A stretch of 41,570 bases of DNA, taken from Chitinophagales bacterium (lineage in GTDB: Bacteria > Bacteroidota > Bacteroidia > Chitinophagales > Chitinophagaceae). Positions 26,934 through 35,168 of the stretch are shown piece after piece. The position numbers and the translations under genes were made by a program. Numbering within the stretch: position 1 is the first letter of the stretch; every line of letters starts with the position of its first letter. The DNA lies in assembly GCA_015654695.1 (NCBI GenBank), contig JAATGJ010000069.1, positions 1 through 41,570 on the forward strand. The letters are read 5' to 3'. Under the pieces are notes generated by a model. That model searched no databases. It was given only the letters and a program-made list of their open reading frames with translations, and was not told the DNA's origin.

Positions 26934-28010
26934 ATGTGGAGCTTTAGTCATATCGCCAATGAGATGCATGAAGGGTTAAGTGCAACCTTCAACCCTACTA
27001 TGACACTGATCATTGAAATGGTTATTGCCGGTGTTGCAGTGATTGGTTTGTTTGCAGGATTAGGATTAGTGCTGGTGATTATGGAAAGAAAAGTATCCGC
27101 ATGGATGCAGATACGTCTCGGGCCTAACCGCGTAGGGCCAAAAGGAATGCTGCAGTCATTGGCTGACACATTGAAATTAATAGTGAAAGAAGGCCTGACA
27201 CCCAACGGCGCTGATAAATTCTTATTCAACCTCGCACCGTTCATTGCCATGATCGTAGCGATGTTGCTGATGGCGCCGATAGCTTTCGCCAGGGATTTTC
27301 AATTGTGGGATCTGAACATCGGCGTATTATATGTTTCCGCTGTTTCCTCCATTATGGTCATCAGTATATTAATGGCGGGATGGGCCAGCAATAACAAATA
27401 TTCACTGATGGGCGCCATGCGCAGCGGTGCCCAGATAGTTAGCTATGAACTGTCAGCCGGGTTATCTATCCTGGCTATTGTTGTATTAACTGGCAGTTTA
27501 AGTTTATCGGACATCATACATTCACAGGCGGATGGCTGGTGGATATTCAAAGGACATATTCCGGTATTGATCGCATTCGTCACATTCATCATTGCCGTCA
27601 CCGCTGAAACCAACCGTGCACCATTTGACCTGGCGGAAGCGGAATCAGAATTAACAGCAGGTTTTCATACAGAATATTCAGGAATGAAATTCGCTTTGTT
27701 CTTTTTAGCGGAGTATGTAAACGTATTTATTGTATGTGCTATCGGCGCTACGTTGTTTTTAGGTGGCTGGATGCCCTTTCATATCGGCAACTGGCAGGGT
27801 TTTAATCATGTGATGGATTATATCCCGTCAAGTTTATGGTTCTTTGGAAAAACATTTTTTCTCATATTCGTCATTATGTGGTTCCGGTGGACATTCCCAA
27901 GGCTGCGTATTGACCAGTTATTAAATCTGGAATGGAAATATTTATTACCAATCAGTATGTTTAATTTATTATTGGTAACCCTGATGGCGATAATGGGATG
28001 GCATTTTTAA
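26934..28010 (+). CDS. nuoH: NADH-quinone oxidoreductase subunit H
   Basis: 358 residues with about eight membrane helices. Conserved marks: ERKVSAWMQIRLGPNRVGP, the loop with LADTLKLIVKE, ETNRAPFDLAEAESELTAGFHTEYSG (the quinone-channel loop with conserved Glu residues) and FRWTFPRLRIDQL. NuoH joins the membrane arm to the peripheral arm and lines the quinone tunnel. Start at ATG 26934 (MWSFSHIANEMHEG). Confidence 0.95.
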   Translation: MWSFSHIANEMHEGLSATFNPTMTLIIEMVIAGVAVIGLFAGLGLVLVIMERKVSAWMQIRLGPNRVGPKGMLQSLADTLKLIVKEGLTPNGADKFLFNLAPFIAMIVAMLLMAPIAFARDFQLWDLNIGVLYVSAVSSIMVISILMAGWASNNKYSLMGAMRSGAQIVSYELSAGLSILAIVVLTGSLSLSDIIHSQADGWWIFKGHIPVLIAFVTFIIAVTAETNRAPFDLAEAESELTAGFHTEYSGMKFALFFLAEYVNVFIVCAIGATLFLGGWMPFHIGNWQGFNHVMDYIPSSLWFFGKTFFLIFVIMWFRWTFPRLRIDQLLNLEWKYLLPISMFNLLLVTLMAIMGWHF

Positions 28011-28019
28011 CTCCCAGTG

Positions 28020-28035
28020 TCCGCCAGTTGGCAGA
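28020..28035 (+). repeat. Short GC-rich palindrome in the nuoH-nuoI spacer
   Basis: TCCGCCAGTTGGCAGA contains GCCA/TGGC arms and resembles the palindrome in nuoB at 24351-24368. It precedes spacer repeat copy 2. Confidence 0.35.
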
Positions 28036-28050
28036 GAGTTAGGGAAATAG

Positions 28051-28138
28051 AAATAATGAACAAGGAATGATGAACATCGAAGTCAGGATAATTTTTATTT
28101 CATCATTCAATATTTCCTGTTCGGCGTTCGATATTATT
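28051..28138. repeat. nuo spacer repeat, copy 2 (nuoH-nuoI)
   Basis: Inverted arms GAACAAGGAATGATGAA (from 28058) and TTCATCATT...TTCCTGTTC (from 28099) are followed by TTCGATATTATT. It is an imperfect member of the family seen at 25365, 31428, 33029 and 34531. Confidence 0.7.
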
Positions 28139-28143
28139 AAGAT

Positions 28144-28620
28144 ATGTTCATAATAAAATACATAAAGGACGTCTTTGGTGCTGTGAAGTCACTCGCAACC
28201 GGTATGAAACGGACGATGTACTACTTTACGCATCATAAAGAGATCATCACCGAACAGTACCCGGATAACCGGGCAACACTGGATTTGCCGGAACGTTTCA
28301 AGGGTGAAGTGGTAATGCCGCATAATGAAAATAATGAACACCGCTGCACCGGTTGCCAGGCCTGTGAACTGGCTTGTCCTAATGGAACTATTAAAGTGAT
28401 TTTTAAAAACGAACTAAATGCGGAAGGCAAAAAGAAAAAAGCAATTGATAAATTAGTTTATCATCTTGAACTGTGCACCATGTGCAACCTGTGTATTATC
28501 GCCTGCCCGTCTGATGCTATCAAAATGGCGCAGACATTTGAACACAGTGTATTTGACAGGAGCCAACTGACGAAAATTTTAAATAATCCCGGATCGAAGA
28601 TCATGGACGGAGTAGAATAA
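28144..28620 (+). CDS. nuoI: NADH-quinone oxidoreductase subunit I
   Basis: 158 residues. Two [4Fe-4S] binding motifs, CTGCQACELACP (Cys68, 71, 74, 78) and CTMCNLCIIACP (Cys111, 114, 117, 121), bind clusters N6a and N6b that pass electrons to N2. A lone start ATG 28144 follows a spacer repeat. Its stop overlaps the nuoJ start by one base (TAATG). A Lys-rich insertion (GKKKKA) lies between the two motifs. Confidence 0.95.
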   Translation: MFIIKYIKDVFGAVKSLATGMKRTMYYFTHHKEIITEQYPDNRATLDLPERFKGEVVMPHNENNEHRCTGCQACELACPNGTIKVIFKNELNAEGKKKKAIDKLVYHLELCTMCNLCIIACPSDAIKMAQTFEHSVFDRSQLTKILNNPGSKIMDGVE

Positions 28621-29138
28621 TGAACGGATCAACTATTATATTTTATTTGCTGGCGGCTCTCACATTGATATGTGGGATACTATCCGTATCAACAAGACAA
28701 ATTTTCAGGGCGGCTATTTATTTATTGTTCTCATTGATCGGTATTGCCGGTATTTATTTCTGGTTAGATTACCAGTTCATCGCTGCTGTGCAAATCGTTG
28801 TGTATGTTGGCGGCATCGTAGTACTGATCATCTTCTCCATATTCCTCACGCAGCAGGCAGGAGACAAATTATCCAAACAAAAAATTGGTCGAAAAATATT
28901 TTCAGCATTGGCTGTCTTTTGCGGTTTCGCACTGACCATGTTGCAGGTATATCAGCATAGTTTTTATCCATCATCGGATATCCATGTATCACCAACGGTT
29001 GCCAATATCGGCAACAGGATGCTCAGCGTAAAAGAGGGAGGCTATGCACTGCCATTTGAATTAGTGAGTATTTTATTATTAGCCGCACTGATCGGCTGTA
29101 TTGTTATCGCTATGAGAAGCAAACCCGAAACAACATGA
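28620..29138 (+). CDS. nuoJ: NADH-quinone oxidoreductase subunit J
   Basis: 172 residues with five predicted membrane helices, including the conserved AAIYLLFSLIGIAGIYFWLD and VQIVVYVGGIVVLIIFSIFL segments that form the pi-bulge helix of complex I. Overlaps nuoI by one base and nuoK by four (ATGA), so translation of I-J-K is coupled. Confidence 0.93.
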   Translation: MNGSTIIFYLLAALTLICGILSVSTRQIFRAAIYLLFSLIGIAGIYFWLDYQFIAAVQIVVYVGGIVVLIIFSIFLTQQAGDKLSKQKIGRKIFSALAVFCGFALTMLQVYQHSFYPSSDIHVSPTVANIGNRMLSVKEGGYALPFELVSILLLAALIGCIVIAMRSKPETT

Positions 29139-29449
29139 CGGAACCCGGACTATATCAAATTTTATTTATCAGTGCCGCACTGTTCTTCATTGGCGTGTAT
29201 GGTTTCCTTACGCGCCGGAACCTGATCACCATGCTGATGAGTGTGGAACTGATACTGAACAGTGTGAACCTGAATTTTATCGCTTTCAATAAATACCTGT
29301 GGCCGGGCAGAATGGATGGATTGTTTTTCGCCGTGTTTATTGTAGCCATAGCGGCGGCCGAAGCGGCTGTTGCAATTGCGATCATCATTAATTTATACCG
29401 TAGTCATAAATCCATTGATGTAAAAAATGCTGAAGAATTAAAGTATTAA
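29135..29449 (+). CDS. nuoK: NADH-quinone oxidoreductase subunit K
   Basis: 104 residues, three membrane helices. Conserved acidic positions are in MLMSVELILNSVNLNFI and AIAAAEAAVAIAI, the proton-path Glu residues of this MrpC-like subunit. It starts within the nuoJ stop (ATGA) and ends seven bases before nuoL. Confidence 0.94.
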   Translation: MTEPGLYQILFISAALFFIGVYGFLTRRNLITMLMSVELILNSVNLNFIAFNKYLWPGRMDGLFFAVFIVAIAAAEAAVAIAIIINLYRSHKSIDVKNAEELKY

Positions 29450-29456
29450 AACCAAA

Positions 29457-31421
29457 ATGCCCAACGCAACTACTATAGCTTTGATCCCCTTGCTGCCACT
29501 CGCGGGATTTCTATTACTGGGATTATTTGGAAGAACTGCTTTTAAGAATAGTGCGGGGATAATCGGTACATTGTTACTATTAGCATCAACAGTGCTGGCG
29601 GTCTATACAGCTTATGATTATTTCACCAATAGCAGCGTTGATTTTTATCGAAGAGAAGTACCCCTGCAATTAACATGGCTGCGTTTTTCAGAGAACTTAT
29701 CCATAGATATGGGTATCCTGCTTGATCCTATTTCGGTGATGATGATCGTTGTGGTCACTTTCGTATCGCTGATGGTTCATATTTACAGTCTTGGTTACAT
29801 GAAGGGTGAAGAAAGGTATCCGACCTACTATGCGTTTCTATCTTTATTCACCTTTTCCATGCTGGGCCTTGTTCTTTCATCCAACCTTTTCCAGATGTAT
29901 ATTTTCTGGGAGTTGGTCGGTGTATCATCGTTCCTTTTGATAGGCTTCTATTACAATAAACCATCTGCAGTATCTGCCGCTAAAAAAGCATTTATCGTTA
30001 CCCGTTTTGCAGACCTCGGGTTCCTGATAGGCATACTTGTTCTTTCATTTTATTCAGGCACTTTAGATTTCAATACGCTGATCGCAAGATTGACATCTCC
30101 TGAATCCAGTGAACTAAAAACAGCTGTTACTTCCTCTTTTCTTGGCATAAGTGGTTTATCATGGGCATTGGTACTAATATTCATAGGTGGGGCTGGCAAA
30201 AGCGCCATGTTTCCCTTGCATATCTGGTTGCCCGACGCGATGGAGGGCCCGACTCCTGTATCGGCATTGATACATGCAGCAACGATGGTTGTGGCCGGTG
30301 TTTATTTAGTAGCAAGATTGTTTCCCATATTTGCGATCAGCGCTCCGGCTGTGCTGGAATTTGTCGGATGGATTGGCGCTATATCAGCGATCATTGCAGC
30401 GATCATAGCGTGTACGCAAACGGATATTAAAAGAGTATTGGCCTATTCCACCATGTCGCAGATAGGTTTTATGATGTTTGCACTGGGCGTTTCAAAATAT
30501 GGCGGCGAAGAAGGATTGGGTTATACGGCATCTATGTTCCATCTTTTCACTCATGCTATGTTTAAAGCATTACTCTTCCTTGGTGCTGGCGCAGTGATAC
30601 ATTATGTACATAGCAACGAAATAAAAGATATGGGCGGATTGAGAAAAAAGTTACCCATTACACATATTACTTTTTTAATTGCCTGCCTGGCTATAGCTGG
30701 CGTGCCTCCTTTCGCTGGTTTCTTCAGCAAGGAAGAAATATTGCTGGCAGCTTATGAAAACAATACTCCCATTTACTGGATCGCTTTGATCACGTCAGGA
30801 TTGACAGCTTTCTATATGTTCCGTTTATACTTTGGTATTTTCTGGAGCAAACCCTCTCATTTGTCGCAGATGCCGATACATTCGGGAGAGAGGGCGGGGG
30901 GTGAGGTTCATAAGGGCGAAGGCGGTTTTGCCATGATGCTGCCATTGATCCTGTTAGCCATTGGTGCTGCTGCCGCAGGTTTTATTCCTTTCGGAAAATA
31001 TGTTAGTTCTGACGGAACGCCATTAGAAACAAAATTTCATTTAGTATTTTCTGTAGCCCCGGTTGTTTTGGGACTCACCGGCATCTTTACAGCCATGTGG
31101 TTGTATAAAAAACAAAATACCAGGCCGGATAAACTGGCTGCATCATTGAACGGCTTCTATAAAACAGCCTACAACAAATTTTATATTGACGAAGTGTATT
31201 TGTTTATAACAAAGAAAATCTTGTTCAACCTGGTGGGCAAACCGGCGGCTTGGTTTGATAAAAATGTGGTGGATGGGCTGATCAATTTTACAGGCAACAC
31301 TACACAAATACTATCTGGGAAAATAAAGAAAATACAGTCAGGCAAAGTACAGCAATATGCTATCTACTTTTTGGCGGGGGTAATTGGCCTGGCGCTGTTG
31401 TTTATATATGTATGGAAATAA
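29457..31421 (+). CDS. nuoL: NADH-quinone oxidoreductase subunit L
   Basis: 654 residues, the distal antiporter-like subunit. Conserved: FWELVGVSSFLLIGFYY, KSAMFPLHIWLPDAMEGPTPVSALIHAATMV, TDIKRVLAYSTMSQIGFM, and SKEEILLAAYENN; the C-terminal lateral helix (about 570-654) is complete. A short segment at about residues 475-485 (SGERAGGEVH) interrupts a variable loop between membrane helices. It is encoded by a GC-rich repeat-like run (30881-30910) whose base composition differs from its surroundings, so it looks like an in-frame insertion. The frame is intact. Confidence 0.95.
   Translation: MPNATTIALIPLLPLAGFLLLGLFGRTAFKNSAGIIGTLLLLASTVLAVYTAYDYFTNSSVDFYRREVPLQLTWLRFSENLSIDMGILLDPISVMMIVVVTFVSLMVHIYSLGYMKGEERYPTYYAFLSLFTFSMLGLVLSSNLFQMYIFWELVGVSSFLLIGFYYNKPSAVSAAKKAFIVTRFADLGFLIGILVLSFYSGTLDFNTLIARLTSPESSELKTAVTSSFLGISGLSWALVLIFIGGAGKSAMFPLHIWLPDAMEGPTPVSALIHAATMVVAGVYLVARLFPIFAISAPAVLEFVGWIGAISAIIAAIIACTQTDIKRVLAYSTMSQIGFMMFALGVSKYGGEEGLGYTASMFHLFTHAMFKALLFLGAGAVIHYVHSNEIKDMGGLRKKLPITHITFLIACLAIAGVPPFAGFFSKEEILLAAYENNTPIYWIALITSGLTAFYMFRLYFGIFWSKPSHLSQMPIHSGERAGGEVHKGEGGFAMMLPLILLAIGAAAAGFIPFGKYVSSDGTPLETKFHLVFSVAPVVLGLTGIFTAMWLYKKQNTRPDKLAASLNGFYKTAYNKFYIDEVYLFITKKILFNLVGKPAAWFDKNVVDGLINFTGNTTQILSGKIKKIQSGKVQQYAIYFLAGVIGLALLFIYVWK
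30881..30910 (+). repeat. In-frame GC-rich repeat insert within nuoL
   Basis: The run TTCGGGAGAGAGGGCGGGGG continues to GTGAGGTTCA. It is purine- and G-rich unlike the rest of nuoL. It resembles the widespread 'gagaggg...gggtgagg' intergenic repeat of Bacteroidota (from memory) and the reverse-strand run at 24217-24246. It encodes residues about 475-485 in a tolerant loop. Confidence 0.55.
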
Positions 31422-31427
31422 ATTTAA

Positions 31428-31540
31428 AATAATGAATACTGAACAAGGAATAAAGAACACCGGATTTTAGAAACTAACTATTTCATCATTCAACACCTGC
31501 CTGCCTGCCGGCAGGTTTCCTGTTCGATATTCGATATTCA
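31428..31540. repeat. nuo spacer repeat, copy 3 (nuoL-nuoM), interrupted
   Basis: Left arm GAACAAGGAATA (31441-31452). The right arm TCATCATTCAA...TTCCTGTTCGATATTCGATATTC is split by a GC-rich palindromic insert at 31495-31516. Same family as 25365, 28051, 33029 and 34531. Confidence 0.7.
31495..31516. repeat. GC-rich palindrome nested in spacer repeat copy 3
   Basis: ACCTGCC, a TGCC tandem, then a perfect 12-bp palindrome CCTGCCGGCAGG (31504-31515). It interrupts the right arm of the spacer repeat and is absent from the other copies. Confidence 0.65.
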
Positions 31541-31544
31541 ACCG

Positions 31545-33020
31545 ATGAATCTTTTATTAATCATATTAATTCCATTACTGACGGCTGTAGCTGTACTGCT
31601 ATCCCGCAACAAGCAGCAGGTAAAATGGATATCCTTTGCCGGAGCTATTGCACAATTAACACTGTCCCTTGTATTATTCTTTGCTTTCCGTAATGAAAGA
31701 GCTGCCGGTAATACCGCCCAGATGCTCTTTGAACAGAATCACCCTTTATTCCCGGCATGGAATATTAATTTTCATCTGGGTGTTGATGGCATTTCCGTAG
31801 CGATGATATTACTGACCTCTTTTGTACTGATCGCCGGCGTACTGGTTTCCTGGAACATCGAAAAGATGACAAAAGAGTTTTACTTCCTGCTGATCTTATT
31901 AGCTCTTGGCGCTTTTGGCTTCTTTATTTCGCTTGACTTGTTCGTTCTTTTCTTTTTCCTGGAAATCTCCGTGATACCTAAATACCTGCTCATTGGTATC
32001 TGGGGCAGTGGCAAAAAAGAGTACAGCGCCAATAAACTTGCCTTAATGCTGATGGGAGGATCAGCTTTGATACTAGTGGGTATTTTGGGTTTATATTTTT
32101 CTTCCGGCCGTAGTTTCGATCTTTTACAATTATCAAAACTGAATATTTCCACCTCCACACAACACGTCATTTTTCCATTACTGTTTGTTGGCTTTGGTGT
32201 ATTCACCGCCTTATTCCCATTTCATACATGGGTACCCGATGGTCACTCATCCGCGCCCACTGCAGGTTCTATGTTTCTCGCAGGCATATCTATGAAACTT
32301 GGCGGCTATGGTTGTTTACGTGTCGCCACTTATTTATTACCGGAAGGGGCAAAAGAATACGCCAGCATCATTATCGTTCTTTCTGCTATTGCCATTTTAT
32401 ATGGAGCCTTCGCTACTATGATGCAGAAGGACCTGAAGTACATCAACGCTTATTCATCCGTGAGCCATGTTGGGTTTAGTTTATTGGGTATCGCCATGCT
32501 GACACAAACAGCGATGACAGGCGCTGTCATGCAAATGGTATCACATGGTGTGATGACAGCCCTTTTCTTCGCCGTGATAGGAATGATCTATGACCGTACA
32601 CATACACGCATGGTCGGAGACATGGGAGGCCTGATGAAAGTAATGCCATTTATCACTACCGTATTATTTATCGTTGGTCTTTGTTCGCTGGGCTTACCCG
32701 GCTTAAGCGGCTTCGTTGCAGAAATGACAGTATTTGTGGGATCATGGGAAAATGCAGATGCTTTTCACCGCATTGCCACTATTGCAGCGGCTGCGTCTAT
32801 TGTAGTGACGGCAGTTTATATTTTAAGAGCCATTGGGCAGACGGCGATGGGACCCATTAAAGCTGAGTATTTACAACTGAAAGATGCGACATGGAATGAA
32901 AGACTGGCAGCCATCATACTGGTAGCAGGAATTGTAGCGATTGGTGTTGCCCCTTTCTGGCTGAATGATTTGTTGAAGCCGGCCATAGAAGTGATCATGA
33001 GCAAGATCGCAGGAAAATAA
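31545..33020 (+). CDS. nuoM: NADH-quinone oxidoreductase subunit M
   Basis: 491 residues, the second antiporter-like subunit, about fourteen membrane helices. Conserved: FFLEISVIPKYLLIGIWGSGKKEYSANKL (Glu in TM5), TALFPFHTWVPDGHSSAPT (Lys/His path region), KDLKYINAYSSVSHVGFS and PGLSGFVAEM. Start ATG 31545 lies four bases after the spacer repeat. Confidence 0.95.
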   Translation: MNLLLIILIPLLTAVAVLLSRNKQQVKWISFAGAIAQLTLSLVLFFAFRNERAAGNTAQMLFEQNHPLFPAWNINFHLGVDGISVAMILLTSFVLIAGVLVSWNIEKMTKEFYFLLILLALGAFGFFISLDLFVLFFFLEISVIPKYLLIGIWGSGKKEYSANKLALMLMGGSALILVGILGLYFSSGRSFDLLQLSKLNISTSTQHVIFPLLFVGFGVFTALFPFHTWVPDGHSSAPTAGSMFLAGISMKLGGYGCLRVATYLLPEGAKEYASIIIVLSAIAILYGAFATMMQKDLKYINAYSSVSHVGFSLLGIAMLTQTAMTGAVMQMVSHGVMTALFFAVIGMIYDRTHTRMVGDMGGLMKVMPFITTVLFIVGLCSLGLPGLSGFVAEMTVFVGSWENADAFHRIATIAAAASIVVTAVYILRAIGQTAMGPIKAEYLQLKDATWNERLAAIILVAGIVAIGVAPFWLNDLLKPAIEVIMSKIAGK

Positions 33021-33028
33021 ATGACAAG

Positions 33029-33122
33029 AATAATGAACAAGGAACACGAAATATCGAATGATGAAGTGAAATGCTGCTACAGTACTTCAGTATTCATTAT
33101 TCCTTGTTCCATATTCGATATT
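33029..33122. repeat. nuo spacer repeat, copy 4 (nuoM-nuoN)
   Basis: GAACAAGGAA (33035-33044) pairs with TTCCTTGTTC (33100-33109), and AATATCGA (33050-33057) has its complement TCGATATT at 33115-33122. The two arm pairs are in a rearranged order, but the family words are the same as in the other copies. Confidence 0.7.
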
Positions 33123-33129
33123 TAAAACT

Positions 33130-34530
33130 ATGTTGAAAGATTTTTTAATATTGATGAAACCTGAACTGGTGGTCACCGCCATTCTTTTCCTGTTGCTGTT
33201 CATTAAGATCGGCAAAGGGATAAAGAATGAAACAATGCTGCCGCTGATACAGGTGTTATTATTAGCCAATTTTCTTCTTGGTTTCTTTTTTAATCAACAG
33301 GGCGTGTTGTTTGAAGGAGCCTATAGCACCACCCCTTTAATCGTATTTCAAAAAAATATTTTAAGCCTTGGCGTTTATCTTATCTCATTGCTTTGTACTG
33401 ATTGGTTGAAGAAAAGTCAGAACCTTCCCGAATTTTTCATGCTGATGTTATCAGCTTTGCTTGGCATGTTCTTTATGATCTCCAGCGGCAACCTGCTGAT
33501 ATTCTTTTTATCTCTCGAACTGGCTACCATACCTGTTGCCGCCATGGCCAATTTTGATTTGGATAAAAAGATAGCATCTGAAGCGGCTATGAAAATGATA
33601 TTGTCTTCCGCATTTTCATCCGGCATTTTATTATTCGGCATTTCCTTGTTATATGGAGCAACAGGAACCATCAGCTTTTCAGAATTACCGCAACTATTAG
33701 ACGGAAGCCCTTTGCAGGTACTGGCATTTGTTTTTCTCTTTACCGCTTTTGCTTTTAAATTATCCATCGTTCCGTTTCATTTATGGACAGCCGATGTATA
33801 TGAAGGTTCGCCCATAGCTGTTTCATCTTTCCTGTCTGTTATTTCAAAAGGCTCAGTTGCATTTATTTTCATCAGCACTTTATACAAAGTATTTCAACCA
33901 ATGCATGATGTATGGTACAATATGCTGGTAATACTGGCCATTGCTACTATGGTTATCGGCAACCTCTTTGCCATCCGGCAACAGAATATTAAACGTTTCC
34001 TTGCTTTCTCTTCTATTGCACAGGTTGGTTTTATACTGGTGGGTATCAGCAGTAATGATCATACGGGTCTTACTTCCGTTGTCTATTTTGTTTTGATCTA
34101 CGTGTTCTCCAACCTGGCTGCATTTGGAGTGGCATCTGTTATATCTGGGCAAACAGGAAAAGAAAACATTGATGATTATAAAGGCTTATACAAAACCAAC
34201 CCTTTCCTGAGCTGGGTATTAGCGCTTGCTTTATTCTCTTTAGCCGGTATTCCGCCAACAGCAGGTTTCTTTGGCAAACTATTCCTGGTCACCGCCGGTG
34301 CATCAAATGGAAGTTATGGGTTCATTACCGTTGTGGCGCTGAACCTGATCGTTTCACTCTATTATTATTTAAGAATTATAAGAGCGGTATTTATGGATAA
34401 GAACGAACAGCCAATAGATAAGATAAAAATAAATCCTGCTGCAAAACTCGGATTACTGATTTGCGGGGCAGGCATCATATTGGTTGGTGTGTTGAGTTGG
34501 ATCTATGATTATATAAATTCTCTAACTTAA
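33130..34530 (+). CDS. nuoN: NADH-quinone oxidoreductase subunit N
   Basis: 466 residues, the third antiporter-like subunit. Conserved: FFLSLELATIPVAAMANFD, FKLSIVPFHLWTADVYEGSPIAVSSFLSVISKG, QQNIKRFLAFSSIAQVGF and LAGIPPTAGFFGKLFLV. It is the last nuo gene; about fourteen membrane helices are visible. Another spacer repeat follows before the next small gene. Confidence 0.95.
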   Translation: MLKDFLILMKPELVVTAILFLLLFIKIGKGIKNETMLPLIQVLLLANFLLGFFFNQQGVLFEGAYSTTPLIVFQKNILSLGVYLISLLCTDWLKKSQNLPEFFMLMLSALLGMFFMISSGNLLIFFLSLELATIPVAAMANFDLDKKIASEAAMKMILSSAFSSGILLFGISLLYGATGTISFSELPQLLDGSPLQVLAFVFLFTAFAFKLSIVPFHLWTADVYEGSPIAVSSFLSVISKGSVAFIFISTLYKVFQPMHDVWYNMLVILAIATMVIGNLFAIRQQNIKRFLAFSSIAQVGFILVGISSNDHTGLTSVVYFVLIYVFSNLAAFGVASVISGQTGKENIDDYKGLYKTNPFLSWVLALALFSLAGIPPTAGFFGKLFLVTAGASNGSYGFITVVALNLIVSLYYYLRIIRAVFMDKNEQPIDKIKINPAAKLGLLICGAGIILVGVLSWIYDYINSLT

Positions 34531-34618
34531 AATAATGAATAATGAACAAGGAATAATGAATGATGAATTGGCGGATTACTTCTAAATTCAATGTTCCCTC
34601 TTCGATATTCGGTATTCA
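34531..34618. repeat. nuo spacer repeat, copy 5 (after nuoN)
   Basis: AATAATGAATAATGAACAAGGAATAATGAATGATGAA at the left (given in parts: GAACAAGGAATA at 34544-34555) and a decayed right arm ATTCAATGTTCCCTCTTCGATATTC. It includes an in-frame ATG (34591) that would give a false N-terminal extension to the next gene. Confidence 0.65.
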
Positions 34619-34620
34619 CT

Positions 34621-35007
34621 ATGGCGTTAAATAAAAATCATGAATTTGAAGAACTGAACGGTGTCAAATGCGGCATTGTAGAAAAGAATGTAAAACCCGG
34701 GAGAGTGGCTTTTATTAAAGAATTACTGGAATATAATGGCTTTACAGTTGTAACAGCTCCTACACCAGCACCAAAAGCACCTGTACCACCCCCACCCAAA
34801 GAAGGTGAAATAGCTGTAGCCCCACCACCTCCTCCCCCGGCACCCGATACTTTTACAGTTGGTGTCACTGACTATACCTTTAATACCATCAATGCTATTT
34901 TCGGCAGGCTTTTGAAAACAAAAAACGGGCATGTTGTTACCCTGGCTTACTGGCATCAAAACGAAGCGGTGAGCCATGATGAGATCCCGTATTACGAGGA
35001 TATATAA
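34621..35007 (+). CDS. Proline-rich hypothetical protein following nuoN
   Basis: 128 residues from ATG 34621 (MALNKNHEFEELNG). An earlier ATG at 34591 lies inside the spacer repeat and is rejected. The N-terminal part (GVKCGIVEKNVKPGRVAFIKELLEYNGFTVV) looks like a small alpha/beta fold, followed by a Pro-rich linker (PTPAPKAPVPPPPKEG, then PPPPPPAP) and a C-terminal part (FTVGVTDYTFNTINAIFGRLLKTKNGHVVT). There is no signal peptide or membrane segment. I have an impression of similar conserved hypotheticals in Bacteroidota, but no known function. It is probably the last gene of the nuo transcript, since a terminator hairpin overlaps its stop codon. Confidence 0.7.
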   Translation: MALNKNHEFEELNGVKCGIVEKNVKPGRVAFIKELLEYNGFTVVTAPTPAPKAPVPPPPKEGEIAVAPPPPPPAPDTFTVGVTDYTFNTINAIFGRLLKTKNGHVVTLAYWHQNEAVSHDEIPYYEDI

Positions 35008-35047
35008 GCTCCATTTTTCTATAACGATAAACGGGGCTTACTTTTTT
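35005..35047 (+). terminator. Intrinsic terminator at the end of the nuo operon
   Basis: TAAGCTCC (35005-35012) pairs with GGGGCTTA (35033-35040), one G-U pair included, and is followed by CTTTTTT. The stem overlaps the stop codon of the proline-rich protein. Confidence 0.65.
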
Positions 35048-35168
35048 AAAAATCAAGAAACAAGGCTGAGAAACTTTTGTGTACCGGGCAAACCCAGGAG
35101 ATTGCAGAAAACTTTGAGTTCTCCGCATAAGGCAGGACTGATTTGTTGTAATGAACGATATTTGGAAA

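Noticed and set aside
34591-34620. An ATG at 34591 that would add ten residues (MFPLRYSVFT) to the proline-rich protein
   Set aside because: It lies within the spacer repeat element; the natural start MALNKNHEF at 34621 fits better.
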